Shown here: positions 26,601 to 32,697 of the stretch, piece by piece
Numbering within the stretch: the stretch's first letter is position 1
How the letters are laid out: each line of letters begins with the position of its first letter
From: Ophiura sarsii
Lineage: Eukaryota; Echinodermata; Ophiuroidea; Amphilepidida; Ophiuridae
Direction of reading: 5' to 3'
DNA: 64,000 bases
Assembly (NCBI GenBank): GCA_035610835.1
Contig: CM069442.1
Span: 61,295,431 to 61,359,430, forward strand
Translations under genes and position numbers: made by a program
Notes under the pieces: generated by a model
The model's input: only the letters and a program-made list of their open reading frames with translations
Told to the model about the DNA's origin: nothing
The model's database searches: none

Positions 26601-29600
26601 CCCAAAGCACAGTTTTTTCTGTGGTAGTTGTATAATTACAGTATGGTATAATGTTATTTTGTATTTATTTTTCAGACCTGGTGGTCACATCAAGGTTTGG
26701 ACCAAGCAAGATCTCCTAGACAGCATACTGAGACTGGATGCATCAACTGATATCAAACATCAAATGTTACAATACTGCCAACAGTATGGGTAAGTTCTTT
26801 ATGAATTGCATAACACCGAGGTAAAATGTATTGTATTGCATTATAATGTCTATTCATAGACATGCATATAACGTTGTTTACTGGAATCGTGGCGGACTAC
26901 TGAACTTTGTTCACCAAAACTATTAGAAGCTAAAAATCACATTTCATTCATGCGAGTTTACATAACTTTAACAAATCCTGTGTCAAGTCAAAGAATGAAC
27001 TGAATGGGCTGTAATACGCCATGATTCCAATTTTAGTTGGCAACAGTGGGTGCAAAGAGAAAGAAACAGATTTGTGGTTGATTTCACGTCACGTGGCATT
27101 GGTTGTTTATCTCATTTTAGATATCATACTCCGATATGATTTCGCTATTTTTTTAATAGAAATTGGATCCATTTACCTTGCATTTTACTCCATTGCACAA
27201 TTCAATCTTGGAATAAGTAGCTCATTTTACTCATCCCAAGAGTCAACCATGATTTCATTGAAACACGACAAAGCTAGTCACATCATGTGAACTTTGTCTG
27301 CACCACAGGATCACTGTGTTTACCAGTGTCCCCTGATATTAAATTGTCTGTTTGAACATATCTTTTCCTCTGTAGATATTGGTCTGGAGTTTTAATGCTA
27401 TTTCACAATCTTAATATGAGGCAGAGGTCGTTAACATTGGCAGTTCAACTTGGGGATATTGATACTTTATCAACGAAGCGTAGCCATGGATGTGGTAAGG
27501 AATTAATTCAGTCATGGTTTATGATGTGTTTTGGTTTATGTCTATGTATTTGTGTGTATTTCTGTAGTATGCTTATGTACACAAAAAAATCTTCTGTGCA
27601 CTTATTGTGTGTAATTCTGTTGTGGGGAGTTGTGTGGTACATCTGTGTGCAGCTCTATGCATACTCCTGTGAAGTTTCATTTATTCAGGTCTCTTTTTGT
27701 GATACTTTGCATGCCTAACGCAACAAATAAAATGGTGCTTAGGCTAAGAAAAAACATTATTCTTCGGGCAAACGGACCTCTCAGGTAGGGTCGTCGGTAG
27801 AGCGTTTTTGTTTTTCCCTAAAATTTCAGGACATTTTCAGCAATTTTCAAAATTCTAAGTCAAACGTTTTCCCAAAATTTCTATTTTTGTTGTTGACAAT
27901 TTGGGAAAAAATAAGGGTCAGTTGGACCCCTAGAACAGGGTGGTTTTTTTGTGCCGCCTTACCTTCATGATCAAAGAAGACTGTCTCACACATGGTATGG
28001 AATGTTGCACCTGTGACTAGATTATGTGCTTACATCCATCCCCTTGAAGTGGCACAGAATATCATTATCAATATTAAGAAACATTGCATCATTTGCTAAG
28101 CGAAAGGTTCAAGAAAATGTATGAATTATCACTGTGATGATATTAACTTATGTAAAATCTTCTCAAACAAATATTTGGATTTGCAGAGCAATAATATCAC
28201 TTTCTCTCTATTTCAGGAATACAACCTAAAGATCTGGAAGAGTGGAAAACTGTCTTAGGTAATGTCTGCCAACTTTTACCAAATCCAATTGCAAAAGATG
28301 TTACAGCAGAGTTACATTGCCTAGACTGTAATGCTGTCATATGGCCAAGAATAGATCAAGGAACAAGCACATCAAACAAGCCCTCTGATTGGTCTAGTGA
28401 ACTACACCATCAATCTGAACAACCAGAATGTGATTGGTCAGCTGATGAATCCATAGTTGCCAGCAGCAGTAATCCTGATTGGTTAACAACTGCCGTTTCC
28501 CATCAGAGGTCTGAACCAGATGAGTGGTCTGATTGGGTGCCTTCGATCACATGGGATAGTCTAGCCACCCTATTGGTCAGATGTGTTGGTTCTCAATTGG
28601 GGGTGAAACTTTTACAAGATGTTACTGTTCCAAAGGGTGCTCTGACGAGACAGTTCCATCAAGCTTGCATTGTGTCAACCATATTGGAAAAAGCACAAAG
28701 GTAAACATTTTTAAGACCGACATGATTGAACAATTAGTTTAGATTTCACAAACCAATGCACCATCATTTCTTTCAAACTATAACTTTGATTCAAAACTTA
28801 TTTTCAATCTGCAAGCTCTCTGTCTATCAATGCACAGATCTTTAACGTCTCTAAATTCAACATTTTATTTCCCCTCCCATTGTATAACAAAGTTAACGCT
28901 TTCCATGCAGCAGGCAGCTGCAGAAGACATTCCAAATTTTGACAAAATGTTTCAAAAATGTCAACATGATTTAATTTCATTACCATAGTTGGAATCACCA
29001 TGAGAAATGCATTGAAATAAGTACAAACATGCCTAGTATTGGTTCAGTAATCGTTGAGGTAGACCTTGAAAGTTGGGAAAGGTTTCTGAAAAATCTGTTT
29101 TGTATATATGGTAGAACTAATAGCCGTGTGGAAAGTGTTAAGAGACATCATGGATTAAGAAAAAGTCATATCCATAAAGTATGATTTCCATTGTGAAGAA
29201 TAAAATAAATGATTATTGTGATAAATATAAATTATATATAGTCAGAGCTATAATCATGACAAATGTCATGAGGCTGACATTCATAGTAACGATGTTACGA
29301 AGGAGGAGGTAGAACTTATTGAATGACCCTCGTATAACCAGTTTATCCCAGCTGCAGAATATTTTAAGGGGACACCCTATGTATGATTCACAGGCACCAC
29401 GATCTATAGTAGATATTTTGCCATCCATACCATAATTAAAGGTTTATTATTATTTTTGTTTCAATATAATGAAATTGGATGTGATTTTCTTTTAGGACTC
29501 TAAGTCACAATATGTTGGAGAAGGTAGACACCTACCTGTGGTCAAAGCGACCCACGACAATGGCTCCCTCACTTTACCAGCTCGTTAGAAATGAGACTAA

Positions 29601-31921
29601 AACAGCAGCAGTAAGAAGACCAGGGGAACCAGCCAAATTGGAAGAGCAAATGGTAAAACATTAGTACAGGGTGTCCTAAAAATGTACTATACATTTTCAA
29701 CAACAACAACTTATGCTGTACAAGATTCTTATGCACTGGTGTATGCAACTTCACCCATTAAAGAAAACATCCCAGTACATGTACTTGTGCATAAATATTG
29801 GATTATGCTCTGACATGACAACAGTACAGAGGAAGATGAATTAAGTATAGTATTAAACACTCAAAAAGGTCAAAAACTGCATTTTTTAGTTAACAAATCA
29901 AATTGTTGTCACTTTTTTGTCAAATATTTAGAAACTAAAGATTTTGATGTTAAAACAAAAAAACATTCCTAGAGAAGTGTCTTTAGATGATTTTGTTGCA
30001 ATTTCGGCATTTTTTACCAAAAACTGATTTTGCATTTTTAAGTAAAATACCAAAATGAATTCTCTTACTCATTTCCGTTTTAAAAATGTATACATTTATG
30101 TACATCACATTAATAGTTCAAAGTGCTTGATGAATCATATTTTGGGGTTAACACCCCCTTAAGAAAATAAATATAAATTGTTAAGAAGAACATCATGGTG
30201 TATACAATTTAGAAATTAAACATAAGAAATGTATTTACATTTTGTAGGCACTACTTGCATCATTTGGTCTTCCAGAGGGCAAGTTTCACTTCTTGGAAGA
30301 GCCGGACTGTCATTGGGGTTCACATATCAATATCAATAGGTAAGTTATATATATGATACACACAGTGTTGCCCAAAAGTATTCAGTTTAAAGCCCACATT
30401 GTATTGACAAGTTGTTTTCATCAGACAAGAAGTGAAAATAGGCATCAAATTGACTATTAATCAACTTTATGGTTCAACCATTTTCAAACAAGGTTCCACC
30501 TGAGTAGTATTTCGTAGTACTCAGGGTGGTTAGGGTTAATGATTTCTTTCACTAACACATTTTAAGAAGAGCATTCATTCATAACCTTGGCATGTTTTTA
30601 TTTGTTTGCAGCCATTGTTGTGTATGTGGTGTGACATTACACACATCTCTGCCTATGGGTTTACAAGGTGTTAGAACATTCTCATGTGGTAAGTATTATA
30701 AACATATTTGGGTTATGAGTAAGCTATCACAAATGTGACCAGTCACATGAAAAAGACATGTTGTCGGCAAACACAGTTTTGAGATAGAGGCCAATATATT
30801 TGGTAAAATATAAAGAAAACAATATGTTTCTTTAAATCATATCTTGTGATTACAAAGTCTGATTACCTTCAACATGGTATCATTTCAAAGCTCAAAATCT
30901 GTTCTTTCAAGCCATAATAATACCATACCATACTCAGATTTGACTCAGGCCTTCAACAAATCCATTTTGATGTGACTGGTCACAAATTAGTCTACTGTAA
31001 AGACTTCTTTGCACCGACAGTCTAGCTGGTCTAGTTGTTATGACACTCACTTTGGGACCGAAAGGTCCTTGGTTTGAATCCCAGTATCGTGTAGATTTTC
31101 ATGTAAAACCTTTGCTTTCAACTCATTTTTTTCTCAATATGGGGACAAAGTTTTTAAGTTGGAATATTTACGACGAAGCTTATTCGTGATATATAGCTTA
31201 CTCATTGGTAACACCCAGATTTCCTTGCAAATATACACCATTTTAATTAGTATTTTTGTCTTTTTATAAAGTTCCAAATTGTGATACATTTTTGTAACCA
31301 GTCCCATCAAAAGGGGGATTTTATAGTTTAAAATGAAATTTGAGAGTTTACTTTCATGCAAAATATTATGGGGAAATTCCTTTTTATTTCTTGTGGGTTT
31401 TGTGATGCTTAACTTCCTCAATATCTTCAAATGCAAACTGCCGACAAAAGTCCCCCTTTAGATGTAACTGGTTGCAATCGTATGTTGCTTCCCACGCTCT
31501 CTTTTTGAATATAAAATAAAACAAGCGTTGACAAACACTTTTGCTTAAATTTAACTGATGCATTTGCATTGTTGCCTATTCTATCAACAACAACAAATCA
31601 CAAAACATTTGGCCATGGATAAAAATAGCAAAACAAATAACAAAAAAATGTGTTGTGAAGTTGAGTTTGCTAACCAGTGGCACAAATAAAACATGCTGGA
31701 GTCCTTGGTCAATTTGTATTAAAATGAATATTGATGTTTGCCTAAAGAAGAGTTGATTAATAGTAGCAGGTCTTCACTTAAGATGATATCATCCAGTTTG
31801 ATATTGATTTTGATTTTGATTATCCTTTTTTTGTTACACAGGTCATGTCTTCCACAAACTTTGCATTCCTGAGAAGGTGTGTGTGGTGTGTTTTGAAAAC
31901 ACCTTAACCAAGCCTAAGTGA
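5643..31921 (+). CDS. HPS5: HPS5, BLOC-2 complex subunit (19 exons, 5' end missing)
   Basis: HPS5 forms BLOC-2 with HPS3 and HPS6. The complex directs endosomal tubules carrying cargo to melanosomes and other lysosome-related organelles. The exons join in frame at 5643-5675, 6596-6686, 8192-8274, 9796-9864, 10419-10650, 11327-12914, 13306-13750, 20089-20307, 21623-22857, 23525-23645, 24512-24688, 25818-25940, 26676-26789, 27376-27494, 28217-28700, 29496-29652, 30248-30339, 30612-30688 and 31842-31921. Colinear similarity to vertebrate HPS5 (recalled, not searched) includes the propeller end (LLTWTDKGVFVF), SRRSSLESCD...LDSGIY, the acidic linker, the helical region (YWSGVLMLFHNL) and MLEKVDTYLW, close to where the human protein ends. 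Here about 100 further residues end in a RING-H2 finger. Exons 6-7 add about 680 Ser/Thr-rich residues. The total is about 1,845 codons without the N-terminus. No start codon is assigned because the first exons lie outside the window. Confidence 0.93.
6596..6686 (+). CDS. HPS5: HPS5 exon 2 in window
   Basis: Encodes DGQFGGCFVQKSATEFPTIY followed by TGRPGSRIWE. The IYxxRPGSRxWE pattern is a hallmark of the HPS5 propeller. The acceptor is TTTTATAG and the donor GTAAGA. The first base completes an Arg codon with exon 1 and the exon ends in phase 0. Confidence 0.93.
6754..7859. mobile_element. 1.1-kb inverted-repeat element, TTAAGGG...CCCTTAA ends
   Basis: The ends TTAAGGGCAGTGTCAACCC and GGGTTGACACTTCCCTTAA are reverse complements with one mismatch and include a TTAA at each edge. 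A subterminal block (AATGTATACTTTTATGTACTT near 7771) is shared with the elements at 14063, 23173, 29870 and 51888, so these form one superfamily. A CpG-rich stretch lies at 6995-7075. No transposase was seen. Confidence 0.75.
8192..8274 (+). CDS. HPS5: HPS5 exon 3 in window
   Basis: Encodes ANVVGQVQATHQFKHLLAIP then PLPVVGP. This matches the vertebrate THQFKKLLSLPPLP segment of the propeller. The acceptor is TATTTTCAG and the donor GTAAAA. It enters in phase 0 and leaves with two bases of an Arg codon. Confidence 0.93.
8378..8598. mobile_element. MITE, CTATAGTTTAGTCAGTTC ends (complete copy)
   Basis: The left end CTATAGTTTAGTCAGTTCTA and the right end GGAACTGATTAAACTATAG form imperfect inverted repeats. 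The family recurs at 9069, 22911, 25201, 33040 (partial) and 34413 (complete). Internal CA/TG-rich sequence with TGCATGTGTGC-like motifs is also shared. Confidence 0.8.
8856..8931. other. Three consecutive GC-rich hairpins in HPS5 intron 3
   Basis: Hairpin 1 (8856-8890) pairs GTAGAACAAC with GTTGTTCTAC, then a GA/GA opposition, then CGCC with GGCG around a GCA loop. Hairpin 2 pairs GCACT with AGTGC, and hairpin 3 pairs GTGG with CCAC. The block stands out from AT-rich surroundings and has no coding potential. It could be an element end or a structured RNA. Confidence 0.5.
9069..9290. mobile_element. MITE of the CTATAGTTTAATCAG family, right end missing
   Basis: The left end CTATAGTTTAATCAGTTCCA and the following CAAATTGGCGAGAAATATTC match the copy at 34413 in inverse orientation. 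Internal similarity runs to about 9290, where the right inverted repeat is absent. The 470 bp between this copy and the one at 8378 hold the three-hairpin block and otherwise nothing recognised. Confidence 0.65.
9796..9864 (+). CDS. HPS5: HPS5 exon 4 in window
   Basis: A 69-nt exon encoding KYPVFQDAPKPQSFNFPVLR then PM. SFNFPVLRPM corresponds to SLSFPKLLHL of the vertebrate protein. The acceptor is GAATTCAG and the donor GTAAGT. The four-G run at the donor leaves a one-base ambiguity. The end at 9864 keeps frame with exon 5. Confidence 0.9.
10176..10302 (-). repeat. Inverted copy of post-exon sequence, left arm flanking HPS5 exon 5
   Basis: A 127-bp segment is the reverse complement of 10681-10807 with six mismatches (about 95 percent). 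The matched segment includes the minus-strand image of the donor region CTCAGGTAAGG. The left arm ends 116 bp before exon 5. The frame across it is an antisense shadow of the duplicated exon segment. Confidence 0.9.
10419..10650 (+). CDS. HPS5: HPS5 exon 5 in window (end of propeller, start of helical region)
   Basis: Encodes 77 residues from SRFLLTWTDKGVFVFDPYAV through GQLYCLQENGRL to LTIERCIAKLFAQSIWEQ. These align with LTWTERGIYIF and SLISVERCVERLLRRGLW of vertebrate HPS5. The donor GTAAGG follows CTCAG. The exon sits between two 127-bp inverted repeats (10176-10302, 10681-10807), and its 3' part is copied several times in the following intron. Confidence 0.95.
10651..11190 (+). repeat. 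Tandem decayed copies of the 3' part of HPS5 exon 5
   Basis: A unit of roughly 115-130 bp is repeated about four times: the exon 5 tail, GATGTATTGCAAAACTGTTA, ATATGGGAACAATGTG, the donor context, then GGAGGCGGCCATTATTAACA. The first and last copies keep the donor-like CTCAGGTAAGG (10780 and 11160). The middle two carry TTCATTTAAG and have lost it. The 10681-10807 copy is the right arm of the inverted pair. Confidence 0.88.
11327..12914 (+). CDS. HPS5: HPS5 exon 6 in window (helical start plus Ser/Thr-rich insert)
   Basis: A 1,588-nt exon. The first about 45 residues (LCTRFASRITHTKARRHVPI and onward) continue the helical region. SRRSSLESCDSVRLDSGIY then matches the conserved phospho-site-like block [20 protein letters not shown]. 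The remaining roughly 450 residues are rich in Ser, Thr, Asp and Gln with no predicted fold, and end in a basic patch NKKKKKRRSK. The donor GTACGT follows ATCG, phase 1. Human HPS5 has only a short linker here. Confidence 0.94.
13306..13750 (+). CDS. HPS5: HPS5 exon 7 in window (disordered linker)
   Basis: Starts after CATTTTTCCAG, completing a Gly codon. It encodes a Ser/Thr/Pro-rich linker with RSKSSPPSQSLSTPSSSPRK and a more conserved end, LPSVTESLTAMKER. It leaves with two bases of a codon that exon 8 completes as Ser. Assignment rests on open frame, splice sites and phase rather than strong similarity. Confidence 0.88.
14063..14572. mobile_element. 510-bp foldback MITE, TTTAAGGGG...CCCCCTTAAA ends
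   Basis: Near-palindrome with arms of about 150 bp. The left arm reads GTGACTCAAGGAAGT then GGAAATGGATCAGAGAAT, and the right arm reads its complement from 14440 to 14572. Both edges carry TTTAA/TTAAA, consistent with a TTAA-type target. The two long frames here are antisense pairs inside the arms. Confidence 0.88.
14751..14944. mobile_element. MITE, CTGTAAAAGTGG ends, TA flanks
   Basis: CTGTAAAAGTGG at the left and CCACTTTTACAG at the right, each next to TA. The interior has the TTTTCGCGA-like motifs seen in other copies at 16270, 23659, 36511 and 36798. No coding capacity. Confidence 0.85.
16079..16235. mobile_element. Near-perfect long hairpin element in HPS5 intron 7
   Basis: Positions 16102-16145 and 16168-16211 are perfect reverse complements over 44 bp, starting GTTGTTTATCTTGAATCGAC. 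The pairing continues inward (GGGC/GCCC) and, with mismatches, outward to GGGGTTCAACAAGG and CCTTATTGAACCCC. The perfect arms suggest recent insertion or arm conversion. It is too short to encode a transposase. Confidence 0.9.
16270..16437. mobile_element. MITE, CTGTAAAACA ends, TA flanks
   Basis: Starts CTGTAAAACAC and ends GCTTTACAG, both flanked by TA. The interior has TAGCGAAATTAAAATGCTTG-type sequence like the other members of this family. It is more diverged than the 14751 copy. Confidence 0.7.
17400..17640. mobile_element. Diverged MITE of the GGCAAACGGACCTCTCAGG family
   Basis: GGCAAATGGACCCCTCAGG at 17416 and GGGTCGTTTGGGCCTGTAGAATAG at 17585 match blocks of the copies at 27768 and 34789, including the AATTTTCAAAA-rich interior. 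The termini are decayed. Confidence 0.6.
18156..18225. mobile_element. hAT-type transposon end
   Basis: CAGGGGTGGGCAACCTACGG followed by CCCACGGGCCGCATGCAGCC is the classic terminus of a widespread hAT/Charlie-like group. A degenerate TGCGGCCC lies at 18480, but no matching right terminus was found, so the element is truncated. No transposase frame remains. Confidence 0.75.
18226..20088. other. Rest of HPS5 intron 7, nothing recognised
   Basis: AT-rich intron sequence between the hAT end and the acceptor of exon 8. No exon, hairpin or terminal repeat could be supported. The open frame at 18296-18580 has no recognisable motif. Confidence 0.5.
20089..20307 (+). CDS. HPS5: HPS5 exon 8 in window
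   Basis: After a 6.3-kb intron, acceptor TTTCCCACAG opens a 219-nt exon encoding SLSSTLTNAKSFLLNKMDSK, then PEEDRIRVDRLQSLI and HPAARELVAVTSTTR. PEEDR followed by an amphipathic segment matches PPPEEDRFQELKVAT of the vertebrate linker. Donor GTATGA. Phase 2 in and out. Confidence 0.88.
20308..21622. other. HPS5 intron 8, nothing recognised
   Basis: 1.3 kb between exons 8 and 9. No inverted repeat, tRNA-like or coding segment could be supported beyond short shadow frames. Confidence 0.5.
21623..22857 (+). CDS. HPS5: HPS5 exon 9 in window (acidic linker and helical domain)
   Basis: Encodes SKLEEPAILYSPHESKKVLE and EWVQHLHAAVHELY, matching LQDPLVLFESESLRMVLQEW. A long acidic linker follows. 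Then come IGELALMCFEMGVYGNLRM, matching LAELTTLCLELNVLNSKI, and ATFIKEYFHFLDVIKLREVL, matching CQFLKKYFFLLNLKRAKESI. The donor is GATA/GTAAGT at 22858. Reading past it gives intron sequence. Confidence 0.95.
22911..23075. mobile_element. Partial MITE of the CTATAGTTTAATCAG family
   Basis: CTATAATAGTTATAGGCAGTT then CATATTGGTGAGAAATATA and a TGCATATGATGCACAGTGCG block match the copy at 9069. It begins 54 bp after the donor of HPS5 exon 9. The right end is lost where the next element abuts. Confidence 0.6.
23173..23400. mobile_element. Left half of the TTAAGGG foldback MITE family
   Basis: TTAAGGGAGGAGTCGAGGAAG then TTTTGTGAGTGCTGTAATTA and GGAAATGGATCAGAGAATCC match the left arm at 14063. The right arm is missing. 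About 120 bp remain before exon 10. Confidence 0.75.
23525..23645 (+). CDS. HPS5: HPS5 exon 10 in window
   Basis: Acceptor TTCTTTTTCCAG. Two bases complete a Lys codon. The exon encodes KYKDHTVIKKIEETKVDLGI then DHLKTVAQKSPGLELCLAI. Donor GTAAGA, phase 2. Similarity to vertebrate HPS5 is weak here, but position, length and phase fit. An inverted-repeat MITE (23659-23884) begins only 13 bp past the donor. Confidence 0.85.
23659..23884. mobile_element. MITE, CTGTGAATG...TTTTACAG ends, TA flanks
   Basis: Ends CTGTGAATGAG (degenerate) and AGTGTTTTACAG next to TA. The interior contains repeated ACGCGAATTTCGCTAGG and AAATTCACGAATTTT-like motifs. It lies 13 bp beyond the exon 10 donor. Confidence 0.75.
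24512..24688 (+). CDS. HPS5: HPS5 exon 11 in window
   Basis: Starts after the acceptor CATATCTGAAG. It encodes RIYHNSCELGIQYMTQIHPR then LKPWEALHIISASSKG and DYLSFVSGILDMTQADNR. These align with RLYEKFGESALRSLIKFFPS, SDIIQLC and FLAYLDSLVKSRPEDQ of vertebrate HPS5. Donor GTAAGA, phase 2. Confidence 0.92.
24765..24941. mobile_element. 177-bp hAT-like MITE, CAGGGTCAGAA ends
   Basis: CAGGGTCAGAAATTTGATGA at the left and CTTCTGACCCTG at the right form imperfect inverted repeats with GAGAATC/GATTCTC further in. CAGGG starts fit hAT. The flanking octamers do not match, so the target duplication is decayed or the boundaries are shifted. Confidence 0.65.
25201..25558. mobile_element. Nested MITEs: GGCAAACGGACC-type inside CTATAGTTT-type
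   Basis: The outer ends are TACTTTATTCAGCTCCAAAT (25206) and CCAATTTGGAACTACTAAA (25540). Inside, 25335-25465 carries GGCCCAACGGACCC and CGACCTATCCTGAGAGGTCT, the signature of the family at 34789. The nesting gives relative ages. The outer right end directly precedes the tandem exon 12 copies. Confidence 0.65.
25555..25817 (+). pseudogene. Two truncated tandem copies of HPS5 exon 12 with acceptors
   Basis: A unit of about 115 bp is repeated immediately upstream of the real exon 12: about 30 bp of intron end, the acceptor TTCTATTGCAG, and the first about 81 bp of the exon. The copied exon parts begin at 25587 and 25702. Each keeps the reading frame through HNSH or its equivalent, then runs into intron-like sequence with an in-frame stop. 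Neither has a donor that would rejoin exon 13 in frame, so they look like decayed duplicates that still present acceptor sites. Confidence 0.85.
25818..25940 (+). CDS. HPS5: HPS5 exon 12 in window
   Basis: Third copy of the tandem unit and the only complete one. It encodes RDTLLSSICKETTIRIQLLQ then FALSHNAHGKEDLFCSCGIM, followed by donor GTAAAT. Phase 2 in and out, fitting exons 11 and 13. LQLLQFALSHNAH corresponds to LDWLLLAVSLDAP in vertebrate HPS5. Confidence 0.93.
26676..26789 (+). CDS. HPS5: HPS5 exon 13 in window
   Basis: Encodes PGGHIKVWTKQDLLDSILRL then DASTDIKHQMLQYCQQYG. It corresponds to the vertebrate segment from LLSWGYSQLILHLIKL to MTDICRSCG. Acceptor TTTTTCAG, donor GTAAGT. 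The last Gly codon is split with exon 14. Confidence 0.93.
27376..27494 (+). CDS. HPS5: HPS5 exon 14 in window
   Basis: Encodes YWSGVLMLFHNLNMRQRSLT then LAVQLGDIDTLSTKRSHGCG. It matches FWPGYLILCLELERRREAF and the following segment of vertebrate HPS5, a coat-protein-like helical repeat. Acceptor CTCTGTAG, donor GTAAGG, phase 1. Confidence 0.95.
27768..27962. mobile_element. MITE, GGGCAAACGGACCTCTCAGG family
   Basis: CGGGCAAACGGACCTCTCAG then GTAGGGTCGTCGG at the left, and AAGGGTCAGTTGGACCCCTA then GAACAGGG toward the right. It matches 17400 and 34789. It lies in HPS5 intron 14. Confidence 0.75.
28217..28700 (+). CDS. HPS5: HPS5 exon 15 in window (Trp-rich insert)
   Basis: Begins IQPKDLEEWKTVLGNVCQLL, matching IPETVEEWKLLLHLIQS. 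Then comes an insert absent from the human protein: a CLDCNAVIWPRI motif and five DW or EW dipeptides (PSDWSS, ECDWSA, NPDWLT, DEWSDW). It ends with LATLLVRCVGSQLGVKLLQD and ACIVSTILEKAQR, the C-terminal helical region. Acceptor CTATTTCAG, donor GTAAAC. Confidence 0.94.
28907..29090. repeat. Dispersed repeat, pair with 39151-39318
   Basis: About 180 bp in HPS5 intron 15 match intergenic 39151-39318 in the same orientation. Shared blocks are ACAAAATGTTTCAAAA, GGAATC.CCA..GAAATGCATT and AACATGCCTAGTAT. The two sequences have differing small indels. Probably a remnant of one element family with unknown ends. Confidence 0.65.
29242..29332. mobile_element. Solo right end of a mariner-like element
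   Basis: About 90 bp, starting CAGAGCTATAATCATGACAA and ending AATGACCCTCG/TA, match 42482-42569 of the full element at about 90 percent. Only the terminal fragment is present in HPS5 intron 15. Confidence 0.85.
29496..29652 (+). CDS. HPS5: HPS5 exon 16 in window
   Basis: Encodes TLSHNMLEKVDTYLWSKRPT, matching the human C-terminus ALIQSMLEKCDRFLWSQQA. It then continues with TMAPSLYQLVRNETKTAAVR into sequence beyond the human end. Acceptor TTCTTTTAG, donor GTAAAA, phase 0. Confidence 0.95.
29870..30166. mobile_element. Element of the TTAAGGGGGTGTTAACCCC family, left end unclear
   Basis: The right end GGGGTTAACACCCCCTTAA and the subterminal AATGTATACATTTATGTACA then ATTAATAGTTCAAAG match the 6754 and 14063 groups. 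The interior has TTGGTAAAAAA-type AT-rich sequence. The left inverted repeat is not distinct. Confidence 0.6.
30248..30339 (+). CDS. HPS5: HPS5 exon 17 in window
   Basis: Encodes ALLASFGLPEGKFHFLEEPD then CHWGSHININ. This linker leads to the RING-H2 finger and has no counterpart in human HPS5. Acceptor TTTTGTAG, donor GTAAGT, phase 0 in and 2 out. Confidence 0.92.
30612..30688 (+). CDS. HPS5: HPS5 exon 18 in window (RING-H2, first half)
   Basis: Encodes SHCCVCGVTLHTSLPMGLQG then VRTFSC and the first base of Gly. It holds zinc ligands C1 (30616), C2 (30625) and C3 (30685). Acceptor TTTGCAG, donor GTAAGT. The intron splits the finger between C3 and H4. Confidence 0.93.
30734..30984. mobile_element. 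251-bp MITE, TGTGACCAGTCACA ends
   Basis: TGTGACCAGTCACATGAAAA at the left and TTTTGATGTGACTGGTCACA at the right are inverted repeats. The outer 14 bp is itself palindromic. Located in HPS5 intron 18. The superfamily is not assigned. Confidence 0.8.
31021..31094 (+). pseudogene. tRNA-Pro-like sequence (probable SINE head or tRNA pseudogene)
   Basis: GGTCTAGTTGTTATGACACT resembles an A box and D arm, CACTTTGGG matches the proline TGG anticodon loop, and GGTTTGAATCCC is a B box. The anticodon arm and acceptor stem do not pair properly, so it is not a functional tRNA gene. No SINE body could be delimited. It lies in the intron that splits the RING-H2 codons of HPS5. Confidence 0.7.
31842..31921 (+). 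CDS. HPS5: HPS5 exon 19 in window (RING-H2, second half, stop)
   Basis: Encodes GHVFHKLCIPEKVCVVCFEN then TLTKPK and TGA at 31919-31921. It supplies H4, H5, C6, C7 and C8, giving C-x2-C-x19-C-x-H-x2-H-x2-C-x5-C-x2-C with exon 18, a full RING-H2 pattern. Such a C-terminal finger is typical of HOPS/CORVET subunits such as VPS8, VPS11, VPS18 and VPS41. Confidence 0.93.
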
Positions 31922-32231
31922 ATGTGAACCTTGACATCAGATAACGGCACATAGGATCATGATCCTGTAGGTATGATGAAATATTATTGGACACCTTCCC
32001 TTACATTCCAAACGGCAGAGATGGCTACATTGGCAGCTCTTGAATCATGCAGCAAGTACATGGGGATCGTTCAAGAAAACTTGGATATGACTGTGATAGA
32101 AGTTTTATGTACCAATAGATATATATGATTAGCAGAGTTGATAGTTTTATATTGCCGAAGATAACCAGTCACCATATTATATAGTTTATATAGTTTTATA
32201 TATTAATCACAATATATTTTATGATCCCTTT

Positions 32232-32237
32232 AATAAA
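32232..32237 (+). terminator. HPS5: HPS5 polyadenylation signal AATAAA
   Basis: First AATAAA after the HPS5 stop codon, 311 bp downstream in AT-rich sequence, giving a 3' UTR of about 330 nt. The exact cleavage site cannot be seen. Confidence 0.6.
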
Positions 32238-32580
32238 TGCAGCTATACATGTGTCAAATTGTAATTAAGCAACTTTTACTTTAGACTGAGTTCCAAATAC
32301 CTCTATTATGTTTGGTATCTTAATGCAAAATTTACGATGTAATGAATATGTGTTATTATTATTTATATGGGCCTTCCAAACGGTACAATAAGAGTGTGTA
32401 TTGAATATATTGCACCAAGTTCCTGGATGTGCGTCCAATATTCAAAAAATATTGCCGTCCAATATTTTTTATTTGGCGCAGAAAATGTGCTTGTGAATAT
32501 ATATGCGCAGAGAAGGTCAGTTTGGGCTAACTTATTTAGTTTTTATCAAAACAGTCTGTTATATAAATAATAATAATAAT

Positions 32581-32697
32581 ATTGAATGTCTAATTTTCGG
32601 GTGATACAAGAATATATTGCACTTGCTATACAAATATTGCACGAGTCAGAGATAGCTCATGCAATATATTCTTGTATCACCCTCAAAGCCATTCAAT
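32581..32697. mobile_element. Hairpin MITE with 23-bp perfect inner repeat
   Basis: 32599-32621 (GGGTGATACAAGAATATATT and onward) and 32660-32682 are perfect reverse complements. Weaker pairing continues out to ATTGAATG and CATTCAAT. TATTGCAC-like motifs recur in the loop and upstream at 32406. Confidence 0.75.

Noticed and set aside
27021..27290. 89-residue hydrophobic plus-strand frame in HPS5 intron 13
   Set aside because: Hydrophobic by AT-rich composition. No suitable phase to join exons 13 and 14, no conserved motif.
31021..31094. Functional tRNA-Pro gene
   Set aside because: The A box, anticodon loop and B box are recognisable, but the acceptor and anticodon stems do not pair. It is better read as a SINE head or pseudogene.
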